Part shown: one piece after another, positions 49,783-58,994 of the stretch
Position numbering within the stretch: the first letter of the stretch is position 1
How the letters are laid out: each line of letters starts with the position of its first letter
Origin: JBBPZA01 sp963797015
Lineage (GTDB): Bacteria > Actinomycetota > Thermoleophilia > Solirubrobacterales > Solirubrobacteraceae
Reading direction: 5' to 3'
DNA: 64,000 bases
Assembly (NCBI GenBank): GCA_963797015.1
Contig: CAWCNV010000012.1
Location: 62,001 to 126,000, forward strand
Position numbers and translations under genes: made by a program
Notes under the pieces: generated by a model
What the model was told of the DNA's origin: nothing
Database searches by the model: none
The model's input: the letters and a program-made list of their open reading frames with translations, nothing else

Positions 49783-50849
49783 GCGCCGGGGCGGGCCCGC
49801 GGTTCCGCGTCGAGCCGCTGGCGACGCCTACCGTCGAGCTGCCCGAGGAGTTCGAGGACCGGCGCCTGGTGAGGCGCGCGCTCCAGGTGATCCTGCTGCT
49901 CGCCGTCCTCGTGCTGATCGTGCTGCTCGCACCGGGGCTGGGCGAGGTGCGCGACAAGCTCGCGGGCGCGCGGCCGGGATGGATCGCGATCGGGGTGGCG
50001 CTCGAGGGCCTCTCGTGCCTGTCCTACGTGTTGATGTTCCGGCCTGTCTTCTGCCGTCACATGGCGCGGCGCACGAGCTGGGAGATCGCGTGGTCGGAGC
50101 TCGCCATGGGATCGATCGTGCCCGCCAGCGGCGCGGGCCCGCTGGCGCTGGGAGCGTGGATCCTGCACCAGGGCGGCATGCCCGGCGATCGCATCGCGCG
50201 CCGCTCCGTCGCCTTCTTCCTGGTCAAGAGCGGGGTCAACTTCGTCGCCGTCGCGGTGATCGGCGCCGCGATGGCGCTCGGGGTCGGACCGCATTTCTCG
50301 CTGTGGCTGACCGCCCTCCCCGCCTTCCTCGCCGCGGCGACGATCGCGCTGGTGGCGCTGATCCCGCGGCTCGGCCCGGGGAGCCCGCCGGCCGAGGACG
50401 CGGGCCGTGTGCGCCGCTTCATGTTCGCGTCGCGCCGCGCGCTGATCGACGGGACGGCGGAGGCGCTCGAGATCGTGCGCTCACGCGAGCTGTCCGTGGT
50501 CGTGGGCGCGGTCGGCTACTGGCTGTTCGACAACGCGGTCCTGTGGGCGACGTTCCACGCGTTCGGTGAGTCGCCGCCGGTCACGGTGATCCTCATGGGC
50601 TACCTGATCGGCCAGCTCGGCGGTGCGCTGCCGCTGCCCGGCGGCCTGGGAGGCATCGACGGCGGCCTGCTCGGGACCCTGATCGTCTACGGGACCCCGG
50701 TGGCCGTGACCGCCGCCGCCGTGCTCGCCTACCGCCTGATCCTGTTCTGGCTGCCGCTCCTCGTCGGCGCGGCGTTCTTCGTCTCCCTGCGCCGGGGGCT
50801 CAACCAGCCCGATCGTCCAGATCTCTGCGCGGTTCCAGCCGCCATATAA
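49779..50849 (+). CDS. UPF0104/YbhN-like integral membrane protein (flippase-like)
   Basis: 356 aa with about eight hydrophobic segments. The first (ALQVILLLAVLVLIVLLAPGL) follows a cytosolic N-terminus. MGSIVPASGAGPLALGAWILHQGGM and PLPGGLGGIDGGLLGTLIVYG are the conserved loops of the lysylphosphatidylglycerol-synthase membrane domain/AglD-like family. The family is linked to lipid or polyprenyl-glycan translocation, not proven here. A related domain is fused to a glycosyltransferase at 54.4 kb. It overlaps the frameshifted reductase by ATGA. Confidence 0.87.
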   Translation: MSAGAGPRFRVEPLATPTVELPEEFEDRRLVRRALQVILLLAVLVLIVLLAPGLGEVRDKLAGARPGWIAIGVALEGLSCLSYVLMFRPVFCRHMARRTSWEIAWSELAMGSIVPASGAGPLALGAWILHQGGMPGDRIARRSVAFFLVKSGVNFVAVAVIGAAMALGVGPHFSLWLTALPAFLAAATIALVALIPRLGPGSPPAEDAGRVRRFMFASRRALIDGTAEALEIVRSRELSVVVGAVGYWLFDNAVLWATFHAFGESPPVTVILMGYLIGQLGGALPLPGGLGGIDGGLLGTLIVYGTPVAVTAAAVLAYRLILFWLPLLVGAAFFVSLRRGLNQPDRPDLCAVPAAI

Positions 50850-50866
50850 ACGGTGCCGGCGGCGAC

Positions 50867-51508
50867 CTAGACCGGCGTCGCGTCCAGCGAGCGCCACAGG
50901 TAGCGCGACGCCATCGAGCGGTGCGGGCGCCAGGGCTCGGCGATGCGGGTCATCTCGTCCGGCGACGGGAGCTCGGGCAGCCCGTAGGCGTTCATGATCG
51001 CGCGGCGCACGCCGAGGTCGCCGACGGGCAGGACGTCGGGCCGCTCGAGGTGGAAGATCAGGAACATGTGCGCGCTCCAGTCGCCGAGTCCCTTGACGGC
51101 GACGAGCTCGGCGATCACGTCGTCGTCGTCGAGCTCGTTCATGCGCTCGAGCTCGAGCTCGCCCGATGAGACGTGCTCGGCGAGCGAGCGCAGGAAGCCC
51201 ACCTTCGCGCGCGACAGGCCGGCGGCGGCGCGCAGCTCCTCGGGCTCCTCGGCGAGGATCTCGGCCGGGGTCGGTGGCCGGCCGCCGAAGCGGTCGTTGA
51301 GGCGCGTGTTGATGGCGCGCGCGGCCTTGGTCGAGAGCTGCTGGCCGACGATCGCCCGCACCAGCGCGCCGTAGTGGTCGTCCGGGTGGACGCCGCGCCG
51401 GCCGCCGCGCTCGCCGAGCCCCTCGCCGTCCTCGATCGCATCGATCACGCGCCCCAGCACCGGGTCGGCGGCGCGCAGGTGCGCGACCGCGTCGGCGCGC
51501 TCAGGCAA
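50867..51508 (-). CDS. DNA-3-methyladenine glycosylase II-like (HhH-GPD) protein
   Basis: 213 aa. ALVRAIVGQQLSTKAA and LVAVKGLGDWSAHMFLIFHLERPDVLPVGDLGVRR hold the helix-hairpin-helix and the catalytic Asp (VGDLG). PEPWRPHRS-type AEPWRPHRSMASRYLWRSLD ends the protein. It excises alkylated bases in base-excision repair. The N-terminal AlkA domain of E. coli is missing, as in MPG-like compact forms. Its start overlaps hemQ's stop by 8 bp. Confidence 0.9.
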   Translation of the reverse strand: MPERADAVAHLRAADPVLGRVIDAIEDGEGLGERGGRRGVHPDDHYGALVRAIVGQQLSTKAARAINTRLNDRFGGRPPTPAEILAEEPEELRAAAGLSRAKVGFLRSLAEHVSSGELELERMNELDDDDVIAELVAVKGLGDWSAHMFLIFHLERPDVLPVGDLGVRRAIMNAYGLPELPSPDEMTRIAEPWRPHRSMASRYLWRSLDATPV

Positions 51509-52193
51509 CGGCCGGCGCCGCGACGGATTCGCCGTCCAGCGCGTTGAGCGCGCGCTCGACCGAGGTCGCGATGCAGGTGAAGGTCGGGGTGTCGCGCAGC
51601 GTGTAGGAGCTCGACTCGGTCGTGCGCAGGCGCTGGACGAGGTCGAGGAAGGCCGCCGGATCGTCGGTCTCGAACGCGACCACGAACTCCTGGTCGTCCA
51701 GCCCGAACGAGTAGCTGGTGTTGAGGTCGATCGAGGGGTACTCGCGGCCGAGGCGGATGTGCTCCTGCATGATCCGCCGGCGCTCGGGCGCGGGCAGGGC
51801 GTACCACGCGCGCGTCTTCACGAACGGGTAGACGAACAGGTAGCGCGAGTGCCCCGGGCGGACCTCGAGGCGCGACTCGTCCGAGTACTCCGAGGGCTTG
51901 GTCATGGCCAGGTAGGAGTAGGGCGTCGAGCACCACGCCGCCAGCCCGCTCTGGGCGAGCACGACGTGGAACTCGTGGATGCGCTCCAAATTCGTGGCCT
52001 GGCTGAGCAGCAGCAGGTCGGCGTCGCCTCGCGTGCCGACGAGCGAGAAGCTGCGCAGCAGCCGCTCCGCCGCGAAGTCCTCGCACGCGGCGAGGAACTC
52101 GCGCTTGTCCTGCGCGCGCTGCTCCGGGGCGCGCCGCCGCCACGCCGGGTCGACTTTGAAGAAGGTGTACTTGACGAAATGTCGAGCGGGCAC
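51501..52193 (-). CDS. hemQ: Coproheme decarboxylase (HemQ, chlorite-dismutase family)
   Basis: 230 aa from GTG 52193. HFVKYTFFKVDPAWRR, SFSLVGTRGDADLLLLSQA, the YLFVYPFVKTRAWYALP segment with the catalytic Tyr region, and RRIMQEHIRLGREYPSI with the heme-ligand His are present. NTSYSFGLDDQEFVVAFETDDPAAFLDLVQRLR completes the ferredoxin-like fold. It oxidatively decarboxylates coproheme to heme b, the last step in the actinobacterial/Firmicute pathway. Other heme genes are not nearby. It is divergent from the next gene with a 28-bp gap. Confidence 0.92.
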   Translation of the reverse strand: MPARHFVKYTFFKVDPAWRRRAPEQRAQDKREFLAACEDFAAERLLRSFSLVGTRGDADLLLLSQATNLERIHEFHVVLAQSGLAAWCSTPYSYLAMTKPSEYSDESRLEVRPGHSRYLFVYPFVKTRAWYALPAPERRRIMQEHIRLGREYPSIDLNTSYSFGLDDQEFVVAFETDDPAAFLDLVQRLRTTESSSYTLRDTPTFTCIATSVERALNALDGESVAAPAVA

Positions 52194-52221
52194 GGTCCGG
52201 CCCCTCAATATAGTCCTGGCA

Positions 52222-54275
52222 ATGCTGCGGACCGCCGTGGTGGTGGCGGCGGCGCTGGCCGCCCTGTTGGCGCCGAGCGCAGCCACGGCCAATTCTCCGC
52301 CACCGCTGCCGCCCGGCGCGCCGCGGGTGCTGCTCGCCTTCCTGCCCGGGCGGGACAACAGCCCGCAGACCTCGATCATGCTCAAGCGCTTCGAGCGCCG
52401 CCCGGCGCTCGGCGGGATCGGGCTAATGAGCGCCGCTACCGGCGGCTATGACCCCACGCAGGCGCTGCTGGACATCAGCTCGGGGACGCGGACCTCGTCC
52501 AACGTCTACGACCCCAAGAAGCCGCCCGAGATCGCGCTCGTCCCCTACCGCGGCGAGGGCTTCATCGAGGGCTGGTACGACCTCGAGCGCCGCACGGCAA
52601 GCGCGCCCGAGGACATCGTGCCGGGCGAGCTCGGATCGGCGATCCCGGGCGGCGCGGGTTACGTCGGGATCATCGACCAGCCCAACCCGATCGCGCTCGC
52701 CGCCGCAAACCAGGACGGGTTCGTGCGCGGGCTCTCACTCGACTCGCGCCGCAACATCGTCTTCCGGGCGACAGCGCATGCTGCGCAACCGGCGCTTCGT
52801 CGTGGTCGGGCTGCCCACGCGCCGCGCGGGCGGGCGCGCGCTCGACGCGCTGCTCGCACAGCGGATGCCGGGTGAGCTCTTGATCGTGGTGCGCACGCCG
52901 CCCAAGACGGGCACGTTGCTGCTGCCGATCGCGACCTCCGGGCTCGGGCGCGGCAACCTGACGTCGGAGACGAGCCGCAACAACGGCATCGTCGCCGGCA
53001 TCGACATCCTCCCGACCGTCCTCGACCACCTCGGGCTGAAGGTGCCCAAGGGGGTCAAGGGCCAGCCCATGAGGGTCGAGGGCAAGCGCGACGCCGACGC
53101 GATCCTCGCCTTCGACGCGCGCTCGCGGATCGTCGGCCCGCGGCGCCTGCCCACGCTGCAGGCCGCACTGCTCGGGTGGCTCGGCCTGATGCTGCTGTTC
53201 GGCGCGATCTCGGGGCCCAAGGGGCTGCGCCGCGGAATGCGCGTGGGGGGCCTGGCCGCGCTGTGGACGCCGGCCGTCCTGCTGATCCCGGCGACGTTCC
53301 AGCCGTCGCGCCCGCTCGAGCTCGTGCTCGTGGGCGGCTCGGCCCTCGCGCTTGCGCTGATCACCGATCTCGTGCTGCCGTGGCCGAAGGGACCGATGCT
53401 CCCGGCACTTGCCACGGTCGTCGCCTACAGCGTCGACCTCGCCTTCGGCTCCTACCTGACCGTGCGCTCGCTGCTCGGTCCCAACCCGCGCTTCGGCTCG
53501 CGCTTCTACGGCCTGGGCAACGAGCTCGAGGCGCTGCTGCCGGTCATCGCTCTTGCGGGCCTGGCCGCCGTGCCCCTGCTTCGCCGGCGCTCGCGCAGGA
53601 CGGCCGCCGCCTTCGCGATCACCGGACTGGCGCTCGGCGTGGTGGTGGGAGCCGGGCGCCTCGGCGCGGACGTCGGCGGGGTCATCACCGTCGGCGCCGG
53701 CTTCGCGGTGGCCACGGCGCTGATGCTCCCCGGCCGGGTGACGTGGCGCCGGGTCCTGGTCGTGATCGCGGCTCCCGCTGCTGGGGCTGGCGCTGCTCGC
53801 GGGCATCGACCTCGCGACGGGCGGCAACTCGCACTTCACCCGCTCGGTGCTCAGGGCGGGAAGCGAGGAGGAGCTGCTCAAGACCTTCCAGCGCCGCTAC
53901 GAACTCGCCTACAAGCAGCTGATCTCGAAGCTGATCCCGGTGCTCACCGGGCTCGCCCTGCTGGCGGCCGTGTACGCGCTGCGCTGGCGCTCGACGCTGC
54001 TCGAGACCGTGCGCGGGCAGCCCTCGTGGGGCGCGGCGCTGGGCGGGGCGCTCGCGGGCTCGATCGCGGGCGCGCTGACCAACGATTCGGGCCCGATCAT
54101 CGTCATCTACGGAGTGGTGATGGCGGCCTTCCTGGTCGTGTACCTGCGCGGTGACCCGCGCCTGGCGACACCCGCGCAGCCCGAGGGCCTGCGGCGAAGC
54201 GAGGACGCCGCGCCGCGCCCGCCGCCCGACTCCGAGCCGGCGCCGGAGCGGCTGGAGCCGGCCGCGCGCCCCTAG
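52222..54275 (+). pseudogene. Secreted/membrane alkaline-phosphatase-like protein gene with two frameshifts
   Basis: From ATG 52222 a signal peptide (VVAAALAALLAPSAATA) leads into VLLAFLPGRDNSPQTSIMLK. The frame breaks between about 52766 and 52778, resuming in the next frame at MLRNRRFVVVGLPTRRAGG. GIVAGIDILPTVLDHLGLKVP resembles the end of alkaline-phosphatase-superfamily domains. Six or more membrane helices follow. A second break lies at CCC 53774-53776; dropping one C restores APLLGLALLAGIDLATGGNS and the end at TAG 54275. Correcting both gives 683 residues. No slippery heptamer is present. It may be a pseudogene or reflect indel errors. The family is unnamed but recurs in this phylum. 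Confidence 0.7.
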
Positions 54276-54311
54276 CGCCGGGCTCCAGCCGGCCACGCGC
54301 CCCTGGCGGCC
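54257..54311. repeat. 31-bp imperfect duplication across the stop codon
   Basis: GCCGGCCGCGCGCCCCTAGC (from 54257) recurs with two changes (GCCGGCCACGCGCCCCTGGC) from 54288, an offset of 31 bp. The first copy holds the stop codon TAG; the second lies in the 3' non-coding gap. Confidence 0.55.
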
Positions 54312-54345
54312 GCCCGGTGGCCGGGGGGAAGGCCGCAACTGGGAA

Positions 54346-54361
54346 GTGCGGTTCACCGCAC
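54346..54361. promoter_or_regulatory. Palindrome upstream of the glycosyltransferase-flippase gene
   Basis: GTGCGGTTCACCGCAC has 7-bp perfect arms and a 2-bp centre. It lies 36 bp before ATG 54398 and could be an operator or a short hairpin in the leader. No other copy was noticed. Confidence 0.4.
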
Positions 54362-54397
54362 ACAGAACCGCTGCGGGACCCACTACCCTCCCCCGCG

Positions 54398-56719
54398 ATG
54401 CGCATCGCGCTGGTGTCCCCCTACTCCTGGACCTACCCCGGGGGGGTGACGAGGCACATCGAGGCGTTGGCCGAGCGCTTTGAGGCGGTCGGCCACGACG
54501 TCCGTGTGCTCGCGCCCTACGACCCCGACGACCGTCTCGCCGTGCGCATGCACCGAGGCGCGCGGCCGGCAGCCCGGCCCGCGCCCGACTACCTGCTGCC
54601 GCTCGGGCGCACGGTCGGCTTCCCGATGAACGGCGCCGTGTCCAACCTGGCGGCCTGGCCGTCCACCATCGCCACGATGCGGCGCGAGCTCGAGTCCGGC
54701 TACGACGTCGTCCACATCCACGAGCCGGTGGCGCCCGTGATCGGCTGGGACGCGCTCAGCTCGACGCGCGCTCCGCTCGTGGGCACCTTCCACTGCTACT
54801 CGGAGAACCCGATCTCCAACAACATCGCGAACCTGATCGGCGCGCGGCGCGTGCTCAACCACCTGCGTGTCCGGATCGCGGTCTCCGAGGCGGCGGCGTG
54901 GACCGGCCGGCGATTCTACGGCGGGCGCTATCGCGTCGTGCCCAACGGGGTCGAGCTGCCGGCGAGCATCGCCCCCAAGGCCCCTGGCGACCGCCTGCGG
55001 ATCGCCTTCGTCGGCCAGTCGGTGGAGCGCAAGGGGCTGCCCGTGCTGCTGCGCGCGTTCGAGGCGCTGCGCGAGCACGTGCCCGCTTCCCTGACCGTGA
55101 TCGGGGCCGACGACGACGAGGTCTCTTCGCTGCTGCTCGACGCGCGCGGCGTGGAGATACTGGGCAAGGTCGACGACGACGCCAAGCGCCGCGCGCTCGA
55201 GGAGGCCGACGTGCTCTGCGCTCCCTCGCTCGGAGGCGAGAGCTTCGGGATGGTGCTGACCGAGGCGTTCGCCGCCGGGACGCCCGTGGTCGCCTCCGAC
55301 ATCGCCGGCTACCGCGACGTGGTCCGCGACGGCGTCGACGGCCAGCTCTTCCCGCGAGGCGACGCGACCGAGCTCGCCGAGCTGCTGCGTGACCTGTGGC
55401 TCGAGCCCGAGCGGCGCGCCGAGCTCTCGGCCAACGCGGCACGCGCCGCCGAGCGCTTCGCCTGGCCGCGTGTCGCCGAGCAGGTCGAGCGTGCCTACGA
55501 GGACGCGATCGCCGTGCCCGAGCCGGCCACGCGGACGGCGCGTGCGGCCGTGCGTATCGGGCTGCGCCCCGCCGACGGCTTGCCGACCGAGCGCGCGCGG
55601 CGCCTCGAGAGCCTGGAGCCGCGCCAGCCGGCGAAGCGGCGCCTGGCCGGCGTCGCCCGCCGCGCCGCCTTCGTGGTCGCCGCGCTGGCTGCGATGTTCC
55701 TTGGCTGGCACGCGCTCGGCCGCATCGGGATCGACAGCATCGTCCACACGCTGCTGAACTCGAGCCCCGTGTGGGTGCTCGCCGGGCTCGCGCTCATGTG
55801 CGCCTCGATGGTGCTGCGGGCCCTGTCCTGGCACGCGATCCTGCGCGCCGCCCTGCCCGGGGTGCGCGTGCGCCGGCGCGACGCGATGCAGGGCACGTTC
55901 ATAGGCGTGCTGATGTCGGCGACGCTGCCCGCCCGCCTGGGCGAGCCGTCGCGAGCGGTGATCGTCGCGCGCCGGATCGGGCGCGCGCGCGAGAGCCTCC
56001 CGACCGTGCTCGGCACGCTGGTCTCGCAGACCCTGCTCAACATCTTCGCGCTGGTGATCCTGGGCGCGTGCATGTTCGCGACCGTCGGCCTGTTCCACGG
56101 CCGCGAGCGCGCGCTCGTGCTCTACGGCGCTGCGCCGATCGCGCTGCTGGCGCTCGTCGCGATCGCCCCGGTCCTGCTGCGCGCCGGCGATCCGGGCGAC
56201 GGCCCCCGCCGCCGTCTGCACGCGTGGGCGGCGCGCGCCCGCGAGGCCGCCGCGCGGGTGCGCGACGGCCTGCGCGTGTTCCGCGTCCCGCGGCTCGGCG
56301 CGGCGGCCACCGCCGCGCAGCTCGCGGCGTGGGCCCTGCAGTGGCTCTCGTGCTACCTGCTGCTCGCGGCGCTCGGTCTCGACCACCTCGCCGGTCTCGG
56401 CGCGGCTGCGGCCGTCCTGTTCGCGGTCAACGTCACCGCGGTGCTCCCGGCGACCCCCTCGAACGTCGGCGTGTTCCAGGCCGCGTGCGTCGCCGTGCTC
56501 AGCGGCGCCTACGGCGTCTCGTCCGTCGACGCGCTCGGCTACGGGATCATCCTGCAGGCGGTCGAGGTTGCGACGGCGGTGATGATGGGCATGCCCGCCC
56601 TGGTCAAGGAGGGGCTGTCCTGGCGCGACGTCCGGACGCGCGCGCTGCTGGGCACGCCGGTGGAGCTGCGGGACCGACCGCGCAGCCGCCGCGCCGAGGG
56701 CCACGAGCTCGAGGCATAG
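54398..56719 (+). CDS. Fusion of a GT4 mannosyltransferase-like domain with a UPF0104 flippase-like membrane domain
   Basis: 773 aa from ATG 54398. Residues 1-375 are a GT-B enzyme: MRIALVSPYSWTYPGGVTRHIE start, HIHEPVAPVIGWDAL, GTFHCYSENP, VPNGVELP, FVGQSVERKGLPVLLRAFE and GESFGMVLTEAFAAGTPVVAS with the EX7E motif. It resembles PimA/PimC phosphatidylinositol mannosyltransferases. Residues about 445-730 are eight or more membrane helices with VLMSATLPARLGEPSRAVIVARR and AVLPATPSNVGVFQAACVAVLSG, the AglD/LPG-synthase-domain signatures. One chain may thus glycosylate a lipid and help translocate it. It has a free start upstream of a palindrome and is followed by an esterase gene 9 bp later. Confidence 0.9.
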   Translation: MRIALVSPYSWTYPGGVTRHIEALAERFEAVGHDVRVLAPYDPDDRLAVRMHRGARPAARPAPDYLLPLGRTVGFPMNGAVSNLAAWPSTIATMRRELESGYDVVHIHEPVAPVIGWDALSSTRAPLVGTFHCYSENPISNNIANLIGARRVLNHLRVRIAVSEAAAWTGRRFYGGRYRVVPNGVELPASIAPKAPGDRLRIAFVGQSVERKGLPVLLRAFEALREHVPASLTVIGADDDEVSSLLLDARGVEILGKVDDDAKRRALEEADVLCAPSLGGESFGMVLTEAFAAGTPVVASDIAGYRDVVRDGVDGQLFPRGDATELAELLRDLWLEPERRAELSANAARAAERFAWPRVAEQVERAYEDAIAVPEPATRTARAAVRIGLRPADGLPTERARRLESLEPRQPAKRRLAGVARRAAFVVAALAAMFLGWHALGRIGIDSIVHTLLNSSPVWVLAGLALMCASMVLRALSWHAILRAALPGVRVRRRDAMQGTFIGVLMSATLPARLGEPSRAVIVARRIGRARESLPTVLGTLVSQTLLNIFALVILGACMFATVGLFHGRERALVLYGAAPIALLALVAIAPVLLRAGDPGDGPRRRLHAWAARAREAAARVRDGLRVFRVPRLGAAATAAQLAAWALQWLSCYLLLAALGLDHLAGLGAAAAVLFAVNVTAVLPATPSNVGVFQAACVAVLSGAYGVSSVDALGYGIILQAVEVATAVMMGMPALVKEGLSWRDVRTRALLGTPVELRDRPRSRRAEGHELEA

Positions 56720-56728
56720 TCGCCGCGC

Positions 56729-57799
56729 GTGACGGACGCGCGCGCCCTCACCGCTCGCCAACGCGCGGAGTTGCGCGCTGCGCGGGTACTCGCCGCGCTT
56801 CCCCCGCGGGTGCAGGTACGCCTCTCGGGCGGGCCCGCGGTCGTCGTGGATGGTCAACGCCTCGCGCCCGACCTCCAGCTCCTGCTCGCGGTGCTCGAGC
56901 GCGCCGGGGAGCAGCCGCTCGAGGAGCTCGGACCCCTCGGCGCCCGCGCCGAGCGCCGGCGCGCCGCGCCCGTCGGCAATGGCCGCCCCGCGCCGGTGGG
57001 CGCAGTCGCCGAGCTGTCGATCGACGGCGCCGCCGGCCCGCTGCACGCGCGCCACTACGCACCCTTGGCGCAGGAGCGCGGCCCGGCGCCGCTGCTCGTC
57101 TACTTCCACGGCGGCGGCTGGGTGATCGGCGATCTCGACACCCACGACGGGGCGTGCCGCATGCTGTGCCGCCACGCCGGGGTCCACGTGCTCTCCGTGG
57201 ACTACCGCCTCGCTCCGGAGCACCCGTTCCCGGCCGCCGTCGACGACGCGTGCGCGGCGCTGCGCTGGGGCCTCGCGCACGCCGCCGAGCTGGGTGCCGA
57301 CCCCTCCCGCGTCGCGATCGGCGGCGACAGCGCCGGCGGCAACCTGGCCGCCGTCGCCTGCTGGCTCGCGGCGCGCTCGGGCGAGCCGCTGCCGGCGGCG
57401 CAGCTGCTCGTCTATCCGGCGACGGATCTGGCGGCCCGGCGGCGCTCGAGCGAGCTGTTCGGCGAGCGGTTCTTCCTCACCACGAGCGATATGGAGTGGT
57501 TCGTGGACACCTACGTGGGCGCCGCCGACCGCGCCGACCCCCGCCTCTCGATCCTGCGCGCGCCCGACCTCACGGGCCTGCCGCCCGCGCTGGTGGTCAC
57601 CGCGGGCTTCGACCCGCTGCGGGACGAGGCCGAGGAGTACGCCGCCGCGCTCGCCGCGGCGGGCAACGTCGTCGCCGTGCGCCGCTTCCCCGGCTTGATC
57701 CACGGATTCATGGGCATGATCGGCGTCAGCCCGTCGGGGCGCGACGCGACCATCGAGCTGGGCGGAGGCCTGCGCGGGCTGCTCGCGGCCGCGGCCTGA
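56729..57799 (+). CDS. HSL-family alpha/beta hydrolase (esterase/lipase)
   Basis: 356 aa from GTG 56729. YFHGGGWVIGDLDTHD is the HGGG oxyanion hole, VAIGGDSAGGNLAAV the nucleophile Ser (GDSAGG, near residue 200), GFDPLRDEAEEYA the Asp and GLIHGFMGM the His. It cleaves short- to medium-chain esters in the cytosol. The ~80-residue N-terminal extension is usual for this family. It follows the glycosyltransferase-flippase gene closely, so it may share its transcript. Confidence 0.9.
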   Translation: MTDARALTARQRAELRAARVLAALPPRVQVRLSGGPAVVVDGQRLAPDLQLLLAVLERAGEQPLEELGPLGARAERRRAAPVGNGRPAPVGAVAELSIDGAAGPLHARHYAPLAQERGPAPLLVYFHGGGWVIGDLDTHDGACRMLCRHAGVHVLSVDYRLAPEHPFPAAVDDACAALRWGLAHAAELGADPSRVAIGGDSAGGNLAAVACWLAARSGEPLPAAQLLVYPATDLAARRRSSELFGERFFLTTSDMEWFVDTYVGAADRADPRLSILRAPDLTGLPPALVVTAGFDPLRDEAEEYAAALAAAGNVVAVRRFPGLIHGFMGMIGVSPSGRDATIELGGGLRGLLAAAA

Positions 57800-57841
57800 C
57801 TCGCCTCCCCGTCCAGCCCGCCACGTGAGAGGCTTGGCCGC

Positions 57842-58993
57842 ATGGAGCTCGCGTCGCTCGCCGCCCGCGCGCGCGAGGCCGGTCGCGTCGGCCTCGACAC
57901 CGAGTTCGTCGCCGAGGGCCGCTACCGGCCCCTGCTGTGCCTGGTGGCGATCGGGGTCCAGGACGGCGGTCCGGAGGCGACCACCGCGCTGGTCGACCCG
58001 CTCGAGCGGTCGCCCGATCCGGCGCCGATCGCGGCGCTGCTCGCCGACCCCGAGATCGAGCTGGTCGTGCACGCCGGCCGCCAGGACCTCGACATCCTGC
58101 GCCGCGCCTGGGACACCGAGGTGCGCAACGTGTTCGACACGCAGATCGCCGCCGGGTTCGTCGGGCTCGGCGCGAGCATGGGCTACGGCCGCCTGGTCGA
58201 CTCCGTGCTGGGCGTCCGGCTGCCCAAGGGAGAGACCTTCGCGCGCTGGGACGCGCGGCCCCTGAGCGAGGCGCAGCTCGCCTACGCGCGTGCGGACGTG
58301 GCGCACCTCGTGCCGCTCGCCGCGGAGCTGCGCCGGCGCCTGGAGGCGAGCGGCCGGCTCGCCTGGGCGCTCGAGGAGTGCCGACCGCTCGAGGAGCCGG
58401 GAGACGAGCGCGAGCCGGCCCAGGCCTTCCGCCGCCTGGGCCGCGTCAACCAGCTCAAGCCGCGCGAGCTCGCGGTCGCGCAGACGCTGGCCGCGTGGCG
58501 CGAACGCACGGCGGAGGCCGAGAACCGGACCACGAACGCGGTCGTCGGCGACGTGCAGATCTCAGAGCTCGCCCGCCGCCAGCCACGCGACCGCCGAGGG
58601 CTGCGCGAGGTGCGCGGGCTCTACCCGCGCACCATCCAGCGCCACGGCGACGCGCTGCTCGCTGCGGTGGCGGAGGGCCGCCACGCTCCCCCGGTCAAGC
58701 TCGACGGCGACCGCCCGCGGCCCGACCCCGACGCGGCGCCGCTGGTCGCCCTCGGCGAGGCGCTGGTCCGGGCTCGCGCGCGTGAGGCCGGGCTCGCCTA
58801 CGAGCTGATCGCCGCGCGCGCCGACCTCGCCGCGGTCGTCGCGTACGTGCGCAACGGAGGCGCCGAGCCGGACACGCGCACGCTCCGGGGGTGGCGGCGC
58901 GAGCTGGTCGGCGACGACCTCCTCGACCTGCTGCGCGGGCACCGCTCGCTGGCGGTGGGAGACAAGGGCCGGCTCGAGGTCGACCCGCGCTGA
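57842..58993 (+). CDS. rnd: Ribonuclease D
   Basis: 383 aa. VGLDTEFVAEGRYRPLLCLV (DEDDy Asp and Glu), VVHAGRQDLDILRRAW (second Asp), and LAYARADVAHL (Tyr and last Asp) are the exonuclease motifs. VNQLKPRELAVAQTLAAWRERTAEAENRTTNAVV is the first HRDC domain and LRGLYPRTIQRHG-like VRGLYPRTIQRHGDALL ends the second. It trims 3' ends of stable RNAs. It is not obviously linked to neighbours. Confidence 0.93.
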   Translation: MELASLAARAREAGRVGLDTEFVAEGRYRPLLCLVAIGVQDGGPEATTALVDPLERSPDPAPIAALLADPEIELVVHAGRQDLDILRRAWDTEVRNVFDTQIAAGFVGLGASMGYGRLVDSVLGVRLPKGETFARWDARPLSEAQLAYARADVAHLVPLAAELRRRLEASGRLAWALEECRPLEEPGDEREPAQAFRRLGRVNQLKPRELAVAQTLAAWRERTAEAENRTTNAVVGDVQISELARRQPRDRRGLREVRGLYPRTIQRHGDALLAAVAEGRHAPPVKLDGDRPRPDPDAAPLVALGEALVRARAREAGLAYELIAARADLAAVVAYVRNGGAEPDTRTLRGWRRELVGDDLLDLLRGHRSLAVGDKGRLEVDPR

Positions 58994-58994
58994 G

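Noticed and set aside
49080..53780. Programmed ribosomal frameshifting at the three breaks
   Set aside because: None has a slippery heptamer or obvious stimulatory structure, and the genes are not of families known for programmed shifts.
54383..58306. 1307-codon minus-strand frame opposite the glycosyltransferase, esterase and RNase D genes
   Set aside because: Composition is Arg/Ala/His-biased shadow, while three well-recognised plus-strand genes occupy the same DNA.
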